Source: Candidatus Pseudomonas phytovorans
GTDB lineage: Bacteria; Pseudomonadota; Gammaproteobacteria; Pseudomonadales; Pseudomonadaceae
NCBI GenBank assembly: GCA_029202525.1
Contig: CP119325.1
Coordinates: forward strand, 3,012,001 to 3,076,000
DNA: 64,000 nt
Direction: 5' to 3'
The position numbers and the translations under genes are program-made. Below the pieces are notes generated by a model. The model did not search any database and had not been told where the DNA came from. It saw only the letters and a program-made list of their open reading frames with translations. How positions within the stretch are numbered: position 1 is the first letter of the stretch; every line of letters starts with the position of its first letter. Of the stretch, positions 1 to 8,299 are shown in pieces.

Positions 1-1359
1 GCCCAGCAACAGCCCCGGGCGTACCGGTGCCTCGCTGAAGAATGGCGCCAGCGAATACAGGCCGACTTCCACCTTGCGCGCGAGGTTGGCCAGCAACTCG
101 ACATCGACCCCGGTGTTGGCCAGTGCGCTGAGGTGGAAGCCGGCGCTGGCGGGGATGGCGCTGAACCACGGCGACAGATCACCGCCCAGGCGCGTCAGGA
201 TGCGCTCGCGCCGGGCGCTGTAAACCTCGTGGCAACGGCGGATGTGCTTGTTCAGGTGGCCTTCGCCCAAAAAACGCGCCAGCGCCCACTGCAGCAATGT
301 CGGGCTGTGCCAGTCACTGAGGTGCTTGGCCACGCAGGCGGCCTGCAGTACCGCAGGCGGCAGCACGGCGTAACCCAGGCGCAACTCGGGTAGCAACGTT
401 TTGGAAAAGGTCCCCACATAGGCCACCAGGCCATGCCGGTCGAGGCGTTGCAGTGCATCCGAAGCCGGCCCGTGGTAGCGGAACTCGCAGTCGTAGTCGT
501 CTTCGATGATCAATGCACCCAGTTCGGCAGCCCGTGCCAGCAGAGCGTGCCGGCGTGGCTCGCTCATCGGCATACCCAGCGGGAACTGGTGCGAGGGGGT
601 TACGTAGATCAGCCGGGTACCCTCGGCGATCTGCTCCACGCACAGGCCTTCATCATCCACCGGCACGGACTGCAGGCGGGCGCCCAGGGCCAGGAACAGT
701 TGCCGTGCCGGCGGGTAGCCGGGGTCTTCCATGGCCACTTGGCAACCCGGCTCGACCAGTATCCGGGCGATCAGGTCCAGCGCTTGCTGGGCACCGTTGC
801 ACACCAGCACGTCGGCTGCGCTGCAGTGCACGCCGCGGGCGTAGGCGATGTGGTGGGCAATGGCCTCGCGCAGCTCTGGCAGGCCTTGGGCCGTAAACTG
901 CCGCTCGGGGTGGCGCTGGCTGCGGCGCAAGGCGTAGTTCAGGCAGCTGCGCCACTGGTCGAACGGGAACTGCGACTTGTTTGAGGCACCGCCGACAAAG
1001 TCATACCGAAAGGGCGCCTGCAACTGGCGTTGGCCGAGGATGGTGGCGCGTTGCCGCCAACGCTCCAGGGATGCGGCGCCGGCCAAGGGAACGCTGGCGG
1101 ATTCGTTGCTGCGCAGTGGTAGGCGCGGGGTGACGAACGTGCCGCGGCCAACCACACCGCTGAGCAGGTTGTCGTAGGTCAGCCGCGAATAGGCCTCGGC
1201 CACGGTCTTGCGCGACACGCCCAGTTGCTCGGCCAGCAGGCGGGTTGGCGGTAGCTGGGTGCCAGCGGCGAGGTGGCCGCTGTCGATACCGGTGCGCAGT
1301 TGCTGGTAAAGCTGGTCGGCCAGGCCTTTGCGGCCTTCCAGGCGAATGTGCAGTTCCAT
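1..1359 (-). CDS. MocR/PdxR-type GntR-aminotransferase regulator (partial)
   Basis: This is the N-terminal 453 codons of a MocR-family regulator; the gene runs off the left edge of the window, so its C-terminus and stop are not seen. The N-terminus is a GntR-type winged helix-turn-helix (LAEQLGVSRKTVAEAYSRL at about residues 44-62). It is followed by a fold-type I aminotransferase domain with the PLP-lysine motif GTFSKTLLPELRLGY. Members of this family bind PLP and regulate vitamin B6 or amino-acid and amine metabolism rather than catalysing transamination. The start MELHIRL is the first methionine ahead of the HTH. The target genes cannot be told from this window. The family call is firm; the specific role is not. 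Confidence 0.9.
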   Translation of the reverse strand, partial: MELHIRLEGRKGLADQLYQQLRTGIDSGHLAAGTQLPPTRLLAEQLGVSRKTVAEAYSRLTYDNLLSGVVGRGTFVTPRLPLRSNESASVPLAGAASLERWRQRATILGQRQLQAPFRYDFVGGASNKSQFPFDQWRSCLNYALRRSQRHPERQFTAQGLPELREAIAHHIAYARGVHCSAADVLVCNGAQQALDLIARILVEPGCQVAMEDPGYPPARQLFLALGARLQSVPVDDEGLCVEQIAEGTRLIYVTPSHQFPLGMPMSEPRRHALLARAAELGALIIEDDYDCEFRYHGPASDALQRLDRHGLVAYVGTFSKTLLPELRLGYAVLPPAVLQAACVAKHLSDWHSPTLLQWALARFLGEGHLNKHIRRCHEVYSARRERILTRLGGDLSPWFSAIPASAGFHLSALANTGVDVELLANLARKVEVGLYSLAPFFSEAPVRPGLLLG

Positions 1360-1416
1360 GGGGCGATCCGGAGCGGGGGAGTGCTCAGGATAGCGGATTG
1401 GCCAGGTAAGGGCATG

Positions 1417-1433
1417 GGGCTGCAAAGCAGCCC
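1417..1433. terminator. Short GC-rich hairpin downstream of the 112-aa gene
   Basis: gggctgc-aaa-gcagccc forms a perfect 7-bp stem just past the stop of the 1441-1779 gene. There is no T-run on either strand, so an intrinsic terminator is only a possibility. Confidence 0.35.
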
Positions 1434-1440
1434 GAAAAGC

Positions 1441-1779
1441 TCAGAACCGCGCAGTGCTTACGGTGATGTAGCCCTTGTCCGCCACTGCGATGCGTATCAC
1501 CGTCTCGTCCGCTGGCGCCTTGCGGTTGCGCTTGATACGCACGCCATCCACCGCGGCAGCTTTCAGGTGTTCCGTGATGGCCCGCCCGTTCGGATCGAAG
1601 AACACCTCGCTGGCCAGCAACTCGATACGCTCGATCAGTTGCCGGGATTGCTCGTCGGTGGCGCAGAAGAACATCACCCCCGACAGGTGGGGGTCTTCCT
1701 CGGGGTTGCTGATGTCATGGCTCAGCATTTCGCGCAGGCTGCTGCGCAGTTCGGCAATGGAGCGGGCGTACAACTGCAT
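1441..1779 (-). CDS. Hypothetical protein, 112 aa
   Basis: I do not recognise this gene. The protein starts MQLYARSIAEL behind a clear ribosome site (GAGGAGG, 8 nt upstream); the reading frame stays open for about 90 codons further upstream, but that stretch lacks a good start. It is soluble, with no signal peptide or membrane segment. An acidic, helix-rich N-terminal half is followed by a basic patch (IKRNRK) near residue 88. It lies between the glycolate operon and the MocR regulator on the same strand, about 200 nt beyond glcG, so it probably has its own promoter. Confidence 0.7.
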   Translation of the reverse strand: MQLYARSIAELRSSLREMLSHDISNPEEDPHLSGVMFFCATDEQSRQLIERIELLASEVFFDPNGRAITEHLKAAAVDGVRIKRNRKAPADETVIRIAVADKGYITVSTARF

Positions 1780-1899
1780 ACGGAGCCTCCTCGGGATCGC
1801 GACCTTGCATTGTCCGGTTCCGATCTTGTTTTCTGTGCGCAGAGGCAGCAAGTAGGACGCTTCCGAGGGTGTTGTGGGAAATTTCTGAAGCCGCCGAAA

Positions 1900-1923
1900 T
1901 GCCACCCTGACTGGCAGGTGGCA
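1900..1923 (-). terminator. Possible terminator of the glc operon
   Basis: An inverted repeat (tgccacc ... ggtggca) lies about 60 nt past the glcG stop and, read on the minus strand, is followed by TTTC. The short T-run makes this a weak terminator candidate. A half REP element (1951-1974) sits between it and glcG. Confidence 0.35.
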
Positions 1924-1981
1924 CAGGTCTGCACCCATCGGTGCAGGAGGGGCATTGCCCGCGAAGAGGCCGGGACAGGAT

Positions 1982-2380
1982 TTACAGGGCAGCCGCCCCG
2001 GCCTTGGCCACCTGGGCGTCCTGTTCAGACTTGACCCCGGACACACCGATGGCACCTACCACCTGGCCATCCACCCGCAGGGGCACGCCACCTTCCAGGC
2101 TGGTCAGTAGCGGTGCGGTGACGAACGCGGTGCGGCCACCATTGACCATTTCTTCGTAATCCCGTGTTTCCTTGCGCCCCAGCGCCGAGGTCCGGGCTTT
2201 CTCCACGGCAATGTAGGCACTGGCCGGTGCACAGCCATCCATACGCTCCAGAGCCAGTGGATGGCCGCCGTCATCGACCACGGCGATGGTCACGGTCCAT
2301 TGCCGGGCCAGGGCCTCCTGGCGGGCGGCGGTCAGTACGCGGGCGACTTCGGCCTGGCCGATCACGAACTTGCTATGCAT
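1982..2380 (-). CDS. glcG: GlcG, heme-degrading-family (DUF336) protein of the glycolate operon
   Basis: This 132-aa protein belongs to the GlcG/HbpS (DUF336) family: an alpha/beta fold with the VDDGG motif near residue 37 and the conserved GGVPLRVDGQVVGAIGVSG segment near residue 97. It is the last gene of the glycolate cluster. Its start overlaps the end of glcF by 8 nt, so the two are translationally coupled. GlcG co-occurs with GlcDEF, but its biochemical role is not settled; related proteins bind heme or cobalamin-like ligands. The family assignment is firm. Confidence 0.9.
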   Translation of the reverse strand: MHSKFVIGQAEVARVLTAARQEALARQWTVTIAVVDDGGHPLALERMDGCAPASAYIAVEKARTSALGRKETRDYEEMVNGGRTAFVTAPLLTSLEGGVPLRVDGQVVGAIGVSGVKSEQDAQVAKAGAAAL

Positions 2381-3608
2381 GGGGGGTCTCCGGGTTCAAG
2401 GCTGCTTCGACGATTTCGATCCAGTGCCGCACCGGCGTGCGTCCGGCCCCGTCGAGGTGGACCTGGCAGCCGATGTTGGCGGTGGCGATGACTTGCGGTT
2501 TTCCGCTTTCCAGTGCGTTGAGGCGGTTGTCACGCAGTTGCCGCGACAGTTCAGGCTGGGTCAGCGAATAAGTGCCAGCCGAGCCGCAACACAGGTGGCT
2601 GTCCGGCACCGAGGTCAGGGTAAAGCCCAGGCGCGTCAGCAGCGACTCTACCGCGCCTCCCAGTTTCAGCGCGTGTTGCAGTGTACAGGGGCAATGGAAG
2701 GCCAGGCGTTGTTCGGCGCACAGGCCCAGTTGCTCGACCGGCTCATCTCGCAATACTTCTACCAGATCGCGGGACAGCGCGCTGACGGTTGCAGCTTTGC
2801 CTGCGTAGTGGGGGTCGTGCTCCAGCAGGTGAGCGTAATCGCGCACGAACGCGCCGCAGCCGCTGGCGGTTTGCACGATGGCCTCGGCACCCGCTTCGAT
2901 GGCCGGCCACCAGGCGTCGATATTGCGCCGCGCACGCTGCAGGCCTTGTGCCTGGGCATTGAGGTGGTAGTCCACCGCGCCACAGCAACCGGCCTGACGG
3001 ATCGGTTGCACACTGATCCCCAAGCGGTCGAGCAGGCGTGTGGCAGCGGCGTTGGTGTTGGGTGACAGGGCCGGCTGCACGCAGCCCTCAAGCATCAGCA
3101 CCCGGCGTGCGTGGCGTGGTGCGGGGCGCTCGCCGGGTGGCGTGATGCGCGACGGTAGTTTGCCCTTGAGCGTGGCTGGCAGCAGCGCTCGCAGGGCCTG
3201 GCCGCTGCGGGTCAGGGCCTTGAACAGTGCAGGGCGTGGCACAACCGCGCGTAGGCCCTGGCGCAGCAGACGCTGACCAAGCGGGCGTGGCACCTGCTGT
3301 TCGACCACCGCGCGGCCGATGTCCAGCAGGTCGTGGTACTTGACCCCGGATGGGCAGGTGGTTTCGCAGTTGCGGCAGCTCAGGCAGCGGTCCAGGTGCA
3401 GTTGGGTGCTGGCGGTGACCGGCTCGCCTTCGAGCATCTGCTTGATCAGGTAAATGCGCCCGCGCGGGCCGTCCAGTTCATCGCCCAGCAGCTGGTAGGT
3501 GGGGCAGGTGGCGGTGCAAAAACCACAGTGCACGCAGGAGCGCAGGATGCTTTCGGCCTCGTCGGCACGGGCCAGGTGGCGGGCTGCTTCGCTCAGGTTG
3601 GTTTGCAT
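2373..3608 (-). CDS. glcF: Glycolate oxidase iron-sulfur subunit GlcF
   Basis: At 411 aa this is the usual length for GlcF. Two [4Fe-4S] ferredoxin motifs are visible: C25-x2-C28-x2-C31-x3-C35-P and C75-x2-C78-x2-C81-x3-C85-P. The C-terminal half carries the two cysteine-rich CCG-type motifs (AGCCGAVDYH and LCCGSAGTYS) seen in GlcF and heterodisulfide-reductase-like proteins. With GlcD and GlcE it forms the membrane-associated enzyme that oxidises glycolate (and D-lactate) to glyoxylate, passing electrons to the respiratory chain. It starts 9 nt after glcE and overlaps glcG. Confidence 0.96.
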   Translation of the reverse strand: MQTNLSEAARHLARADEAESILRSCVHCGFCTATCPTYQLLGDELDGPRGRIYLIKQMLEGEPVTASTQLHLDRCLSCRNCETTCPSGVKYHDLLDIGRAVVEQQVPRPLGQRLLRQGLRAVVPRPALFKALTRSGQALRALLPATLKGKLPSRITPPGERPAPRHARRVLMLEGCVQPALSPNTNAAATRLLDRLGISVQPIRQAGCCGAVDYHLNAQAQGLQRARRNIDAWWPAIEAGAEAIVQTASGCGAFVRDYAHLLEHDPHYAGKAATVSALSRDLVEVLRDEPVEQLGLCAEQRLAFHCPCTLQHALKLGGAVESLLTRLGFTLTSVPDSHLCCGSAGTYSLTQPELSRQLRDNRLNALESGKPQVIATANIGCQVHLDGAGRTPVRHWIEIVEAALNPETPHA

Positions 3609-3617
3609 GGTCTGGCC

Positions 3618-4670
3618 TCACAGGTCCGGGTACAGGCGGCCAGGGTTGAACACCCCCTGGGGGTCGAGCTGTTGCTTGAGGGCGCGGTGGTAACGCATCA
3701 GTCCAGCGGGCAGCGGCGGGCTGCTGGCGGCACCGGGTGCGTAGCAGGTGGCGTGGCCGCTCACCTGGGCGACCTGGTCGCGAATCGCCTGCGCCGGCGC
3801 ACTGGACTTAAGCCAGCGCTGGGCACCCCCCCAGTCGATCAGTTGCTGGCCGGGCAGGTGCAGCTCGCCGGTGGCGTTGGGCAGCGACAAACGCCAGAGC
3901 GGGGCAGGGTCATTGAAGAACGCCAGGCGCTGTTCGCGCAGGTCGCCCCAGAAGCTGCTGTCGAGGGGTTCGCCGCCCAGGCGCTGGCGGGCCGACTGCA
4001 CCGAGCCTTCACCGCCCTCCAGGCGCAGGTACAGCGCGTTGCCGTCGTGGCAGGCCGCGCTGATCGGCAGTGGCTGCTGGCCCCATTCGGCCAGCTCGGC
4101 CAGTGCCCGGTGGGCGCCCATCGGCAGGCGCAGGCTCAGGCATTCGCGCGGCCGAGGCAGCACTTTCAAGGACACTTCAGTCAACAGCCCCAGGCAACCG
4201 AAGCTGCCCGCCATCAGCCGTGATACATCGTAACCGGCGACGTTCTTCATCACTTCGCCGCCAAAGCGCAGCAGCTTGCCGTGGCCGGTAATCACCCGTG
4301 TGCCAAGTACGTAGTCACGTACCGAGCCGGCCCACGGCCGTCGGGGACCGGACAGCCCCGCCGCGACCATGCCGCCCAAGGTGGCCTCGGGGCCCAGGTG
4401 CGGGGGTTCGCAGGCCAGCATCTGGCCGGCTTCGTGCAGGGCTGCTTCGATGTCGCGCAGCGGTGTGCCTGCACGGGCGGTGAGCACCAGTTCGGTCGGG
4501 TCGTAGCTGACGATGCCTCGGTGGCTGCGGGTGTCGAGTACCTCACCGGCCACCGGGCTGCCGAGCATGGCCTTGCTGTTGCTGCCCAGGATACGCAATG
4601 GCGTGCCCTGGTTCAGGGCCTGGTTGACCTGCTCCAGCAGGGCCTGGCTGAAGTCGCGGTCCATGCTCAT
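3618..4670 (-). CDS. glcE: Glycolate oxidase FAD-binding subunit GlcE
   Basis: The 350-aa protein is a short FAD-binding PCMH-type subunit. It has the glycine-rich GPEATLGGMVAAGLSGPRRP stretch near residue 100 and the VMKNVAGYDVSRLMAGSFG segment typical of GlcE. It is required with GlcD and GlcF for glycolate dehydrogenase activity. Its start codon overlaps the glcD stop by one base, showing tight coupling. A second methionine two codons downstream (MDRDFSQ) is a possible alternative start. Confidence 0.95.
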   Translation of the reverse strand: MSMDRDFSQALLEQVNQALNQGTPLRILGSNSKAMLGSPVAGEVLDTRSHRGIVSYDPTELVLTARAGTPLRDIEAALHEAGQMLACEPPHLGPEATLGGMVAAGLSGPRRPWAGSVRDYVLGTRVITGHGKLLRFGGEVMKNVAGYDVSRLMAGSFGCLGLLTEVSLKVLPRPRECLSLRLPMGAHRALAELAEWGQQPLPISAACHDGNALYLRLEGGEGSVQSARQRLGGEPLDSSFWGDLREQRLAFFNDPAPLWRLSLPNATGELHLPGQQLIDWGGAQRWLKSSAPAQAIRDQVAQVSGHATCYAPGAASSPPLPAGLMRYHRALKQQLDPQGVFNPGRLYPDL

Positions 4671-6169
4671 CAGAAGCGCTCCAGTTCGGGGAAGGGCAGT
4701 TGCCCATGGTGCACGTGCAGGGCGCCGAATTCGGCGCAGCGGTGCAGGGTAGGTATATTCTTGCCGGGGTTGAGCAGGCCCTGCGGGTCGAAGGCAGCCT
4801 TTACCGCGTGAAACAGGGTGATTTCGTCACTGTTGAATTGTGCGCACATCTGGTTGATTTTTTCGCGGCCCACGCCGTGTTCACCGGTAATGCTGCCGCC
4901 CACCGCCACGCACAGTTCAAGGATCTTGCCGCCGATGGCTTCGGCGCGCTCCAGCTCGCCGGGCAGGTTGGCATCGAACAGGATCAGCGGGTGCATGTTG
5001 CCGTCGCCTGCGTGGAACACGTTGGCCACGCGCAGGCCGTATTCGCTGGACAGGTCACTGATGCCCCTGAGCACCCGCGGCAGTTCGCGGCGCGGGATGG
5101 TGCCGTCCATGCAGTAGTAGTCTGGTGATAGCCGCCCCACCGCCGGGAAGGCGTTCTTGCGCCCGGCCCAGAAACGCACGCGCTCGGCCTCGTCGCAGGC
5201 CAGGCGCACCTCGCGGGCTCCGGCTTGTGTCAGCACGGCGGCCACCCGTTCGCAGTCGTCGTGCACATCGGCTTCTACGCCATCCAGTTCGCACAACAAA
5301 ATGGCGGCTGCGTCCACAGGGTAGCCGGCATGAATGAAGTCTTCGGCGGCGCGGATCGCCAGGTTGTCCATCATCTCCAGGCCGCCTGGAATAATGCCGG
5401 CGGCAATGATTTCGGCCACCGCCCGGCCGGCGTCCTCGACGCTGTCGAAACTGGCCAGTAGCACCCGCGCCACCTGGGGCTTTGGCAGCAGTTTCACGGT
5501 GACTTCGGTGACGATACCGAGCATGCCTTCGGAACCGGTGAACAGTGCAAGCAGGTCGAAACCGGGGGTGTCCAGAGCATCGCTGCCCAGCGTCAGGTGT
5601 TCACCTTCGACCGTGAGAATGTCCACCTTGAGCAGGTTGTGCACGGTCAGGCCGTACTTGAGGCAGTGCACGCCCCCCGCGTTCTCGGCAACGTTACCAC
5701 CGATGGAGCAGGCGATTTGCGAGGAAGGGTCTGGTGCGTAGTACATGCCATGGGGGGCGGCGGCCTGGGAGATGGCCAGGTTGCGTACGCCGGGTTGCAC
5801 ACGGGCGAAGCGACCCTGCGGGTTGACCTCAAGGATGCGGTTGAAGCGTGCCATCACCAGCAGGATGCCCTTGGCCAGTGGCAGGGCGCCGCCCGACAGG
5901 CCGGTACCGGCGCCACGCGCAACCACGGGTACGCCGCGCTGGTGGCAAAGCTTGAGCAACGTCTGCACCTGCTCCAGGCGCTCGGGCAGCACCACCAGCA
6001 GCGGCACCGTGCGATAGGCCGACAGGCCATCGCATTCATAGGGTTTGAGGTCTTCTTCGCGGTGCAGGATTTCGAGGTCCGGCAGGGCACTGCGCAGTGC
6101 CTGTAGCAGGTCTGCCTGGTCGACAGCCGGCAGCGCGCCATCGACGCGTTCGTCGTACAGGATATTCAT
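4670..6169 (-). CDS. glcD: Glycolate oxidase catalytic subunit GlcD
   Basis: This FAD-linked 2-hydroxyacid dehydrogenase is 499 aa, the same length as E. coli GlcD, and begins in the same way (MNILYDERVDGALP). The frame continues upstream to a TTG, but the ATG at 6169 follows GAGTGAG and fits the family start. Visible motifs include the FAD-binding RGAGTGLSGGALPL, the YAPDPSSQIACSIGGNVAEN segment, and the C-terminal HAGDGNMHPLILFD and GEHGVGREKINQM signatures. It oxidises glycolate or D-lactate. It is the first gene of glcDEFG. No glcC regulator is next to it, although glcC commonly sits upstream of this operon. Confidence 0.97.
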   Translation of the reverse strand: MNILYDERVDGALPAVDQADLLQALRSALPDLEILHREEDLKPYECDGLSAYRTVPLLVVLPERLEQVQTLLKLCHQRGVPVVARGAGTGLSGGALPLAKGILLVMARFNRILEVNPQGRFARVQPGVRNLAISQAAAPHGMYYAPDPSSQIACSIGGNVAENAGGVHCLKYGLTVHNLLKVDILTVEGEHLTLGSDALDTPGFDLLALFTGSEGMLGIVTEVTVKLLPKPQVARVLLASFDSVEDAGRAVAEIIAAGIIPGGLEMMDNLAIRAAEDFIHAGYPVDAAAILLCELDGVEADVHDDCERVAAVLTQAGAREVRLACDEAERVRFWAGRKNAFPAVGRLSPDYYCMDGTIPRRELPRVLRGISDLSSEYGLRVANVFHAGDGNMHPLILFDANLPGELERAEAIGGKILELCVAVGGSITGEHGVGREKINQMCAQFNSDEITLFHAVKAAFDPQGLLNPGKNIPTLHRCAEFGALHVHHGQLPFPELERF

Positions 6170-6345
6170 CGGCTCACTCGGCAACGGTTCTTGTTGTTGT
6201 TGGCAAAGCGGTAACCGTTTCAGGTTACGCGTGCCAGCACCTGGGCTCGAGTAAGTTAAGCACTGGTTCTACCAGCAGGAAAACAAGCATTGTGCCAGCC
6301 CTTTCGAGGCTCATGTCGCCGCGAAAGGGCCGGTACAGGCTTACA

Positions 6346-6663
6346 TCAATGATCGGCTATGCGGTCATCCTGCGACAGGATGGCCTTGGCCAGTTCTTCA
6401 TCATTGGCCTGCAGCCCTGGGTGGTCCTTGCGGGCCTGTTCAAGCGCCGACTCCACATAGGCGCCACGGATTGCACCGCCGCTGGCAACGAAGGCAGAAA
6501 GCTCGTCACGGGCCGGAATGATCCGTTTGTCGTCCTTGAAGGTCGAATACAGCGAAGCGGAAACACCGGCCGAGGTGGCGACGTCGCCCGCATCGACGCG
6601 GGCCAGGGCAGCACCAGCAGGCAGCAGGAGCAGCAGCGCAGGGGCGAGGAGTAGGTGGCGCAT
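6346..6663 (-). CDS. Exported DUF2388-family protein, 105 aa
   Basis: A classical signal peptide (MRHLLLAPALLLLLPAGAALA) is followed by a short mature domain of about 84 aa containing SAFVASGGAIRGAYVESALEQ, the pattern I associate with DUF2388 proteins of Pseudomonas. The start at 6663 follows GGAGAACACGAT; the frame is open a little further upstream but would bury the signal peptide. The function is unknown and the protein is probably periplasmic. It is divergent from creA and about 180 nt upstream of glcD on the same strand, so it is probably not part of either unit. Confidence 0.8.
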   Translation of the reverse strand: MRHLLLAPALLLLLPAGAALARVDAGDVATSAGVSASLYSTFKDDKRIIPARDELSAFVASGGAIRGAYVESALEQARKDHPGLQANDEELAKAILSQDDRIADH

Positions 6664-6857
6664 ATCGTGTTCTCCGGTAGCGTGAAGCACAGGGAAATAA
6701 ACCACTCAGTGCTTAAGAAAGCGCGGGGGTGGTAGTAGTTCCCTCGTTTGCCTGGAGATTGCAGGGGGGCTGGGCGGCCCTAATGCCAGTGGTGATAACG
6801 CCAATTCGAGGTCGGATAGATACAAAAGCGTTTTCGGCGGTTCTGTTGCAATGGTTC

Positions 6858-6874
6858 TCAGGCAGCCAGCCTGA
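6858..6874. promoter_or_regulatory. Inverted repeat in the creA upstream region
   Basis: tcaggc-agcca-gcctga is a perfect 6-bp inverted repeat ending 33 nt before the creA start codon, in the 244-nt gap shared with the divergent DUF2388 gene. It could be a regulator or leader element. Whether it is the CahR site is unproven. Confidence 0.3.
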
Positions 6875-6907
6875 ACAGCGTGCTTACAACGACAAGGAAC
6901 CCCGACC

Positions 6908-8119
6908 ATGCAAATGCCCAAGACCCTGAAAATCCGCAATGGCGACAAGGTGCAGCCGACCTTCTCGGCACAGGAATATGCGGCCCGCCACGCCCGGCTG
7001 CGGGCCTACATGGCCGAACAGGACATCGAGGCGGCGATTTTCACTTCTTACCACAACGTCAACTACTACAGCGATTTCCTGTACTGCTCGTTTGGCCGGC
7101 CCTATGCGCTGGTGATCACTCAGGACAAGGTTGTCTCTATCAGTGCCAACATCGATGGCGGGCAGCCTTGGCGGCGTACGGTCGGTACTGACAACATCGT
7201 CTACACCGACTGGCAACGCGACAACTACTTTGTTGCCATTCAGCAAGCGCTGCCGCTGGCCTCGCGTATCGGCGTCGAGCACGACCACCTCAACCTGCAG
7301 AACCATGCCAAGCTGGCCGCCTGCTACCCCAAAGCCGAGTTGCTGGACATAGGCGCGCCGTGCATGCGCATGCGCATGATCAAGTCGGCCGAGGAGCAGG
7401 CGCTGATCCGCCATGGTGCGCAGGTGGCGGATATCGGCGGTGCGGCGGTGGTAGAAGCGCTGCGCGAACAGGTGCCGGAGTATGAGGTGGCGCTGCATGC
7501 CACCCAGGCGATGGTCCGCGAAATCGCCAGGCGCTTCCCGGATGCAGAGCTGATGGACACCTGGACCTGGTTCCAGTCCGGGCTCAACACCGATGGCGCA
7601 CACAACCCGGTCACCAGCCGCCGTGTCGGCAAGGGTGAAATCCTGAGCCTCAACTGCTTCCCGATGATCGCGGGCTATTACACCGCGCTGGAGCGCACAC
7701 TGTTCCTCGACCACTGCCCGGACGAATACCTGCGTCTGTGGCAGGCCAACGTCGAGGTGCACGAGGCGGGGTTGAAACTGGTACGCCCAGGTATGCGCTG
7801 CAGCGATATCGCCCGCGAATTGAACGAAATCTTCCTGCGCCACGACCTGCTGCAGTACCGCACCTTCGGTTATGGCCATTCGTTCGGCACCTTGAGCCAC
7901 TACTACGGCCGCGAGGCGGGGCTGGAGTTGCGCGAAGACATCGACACGGTGCTGGAGCCTGGCATGGTGGTTTCGATCGAGCCGATGATCATGCTGCCCG
8001 AAGGGCGACCGGGGGCGGGCGGGTATCGCGAGCATGACATCCTGATCGTCAACGACAGCGGTGCCGAGAACATCACCAGGTTCCCGTTTGGACCGGAGCA
8101 CAACATCATTCGCAAATAA
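6908..8119 (+). CDS. creA: Creatinase (creatine amidinohydrolase)
   Basis: At 403 aa this matches the known P. putida creatinase in length and nearly throughout its sequence, including the N-terminus MQMPKTLKIRNGDKV. It has the pita-bread M24 (aminopeptidase P-like) fold. All four catalytic residues described for the P. putida enzyme are at their expected positions: H232, E262, E358 and H376. It hydrolyses creatine to sarcosine and urea in the cytoplasm, giving nitrogen and one-carbon units. A ribosome site (AAGGA) precedes the start. The transporter and the CahR-like regulator next to it complete a creatine-use module. Confidence 0.97.
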   Translation: MQMPKTLKIRNGDKVQPTFSAQEYAARHARLRAYMAEQDIEAAIFTSYHNVNYYSDFLYCSFGRPYALVITQDKVVSISANIDGGQPWRRTVGTDNIVYTDWQRDNYFVAIQQALPLASRIGVEHDHLNLQNHAKLAACYPKAELLDIGAPCMRMRMIKSAEEQALIRHGAQVADIGGAAVVEALREQVPEYEVALHATQAMVREIARRFPDAELMDTWTWFQSGLNTDGAHNPVTSRRVGKGEILSLNCFPMIAGYYTALERTLFLDHCPDEYLRLWQANVEVHEAGLKLVRPGMRCSDIARELNEIFLRHDLLQYRTFGYGHSFGTLSHYYGREAGLELREDIDTVLEPGMVVSIEPMIMLPEGRPGAGGYREHDILIVNDSGAENITRFPFGPEHNIIRK

Positions 8120-8130
8120 AGACCGGCGCT

Positions 8131-8226
8131 GGCCTCTTCGCGGGCTTGCCCGCTCCCACAGGTGCACCACAGGTTCAGAATGCTGTGAAGTACCTGTGGG
8201 AGCGGGCGAGCCCGCGAAGAGGCCAG
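8131..8226. repeat. REP pair (REPIN) between creA and the MFS gene
   Basis: Two REP units in inverted orientation (ggcctcttcgcgggc... and its complement) flank a short spacer. They can fold into a long hairpin in the creA-transporter mRNA. Confidence 0.9.
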
Positions 8227-8299
8227 CCCGGACAACAAAAATATCACCGTATGACCAGCAGACCCTGCCTCCAATTAAAAGAACCAGAGGGTACCCGTC

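Noticed and set aside
1951..1974. Single REP-like half between glcG and the 112-aa gene
   Set aside because: Only one arm is present and the cccaca tail is missing. It was treated as a degenerate remnant and not listed as a REP pair.
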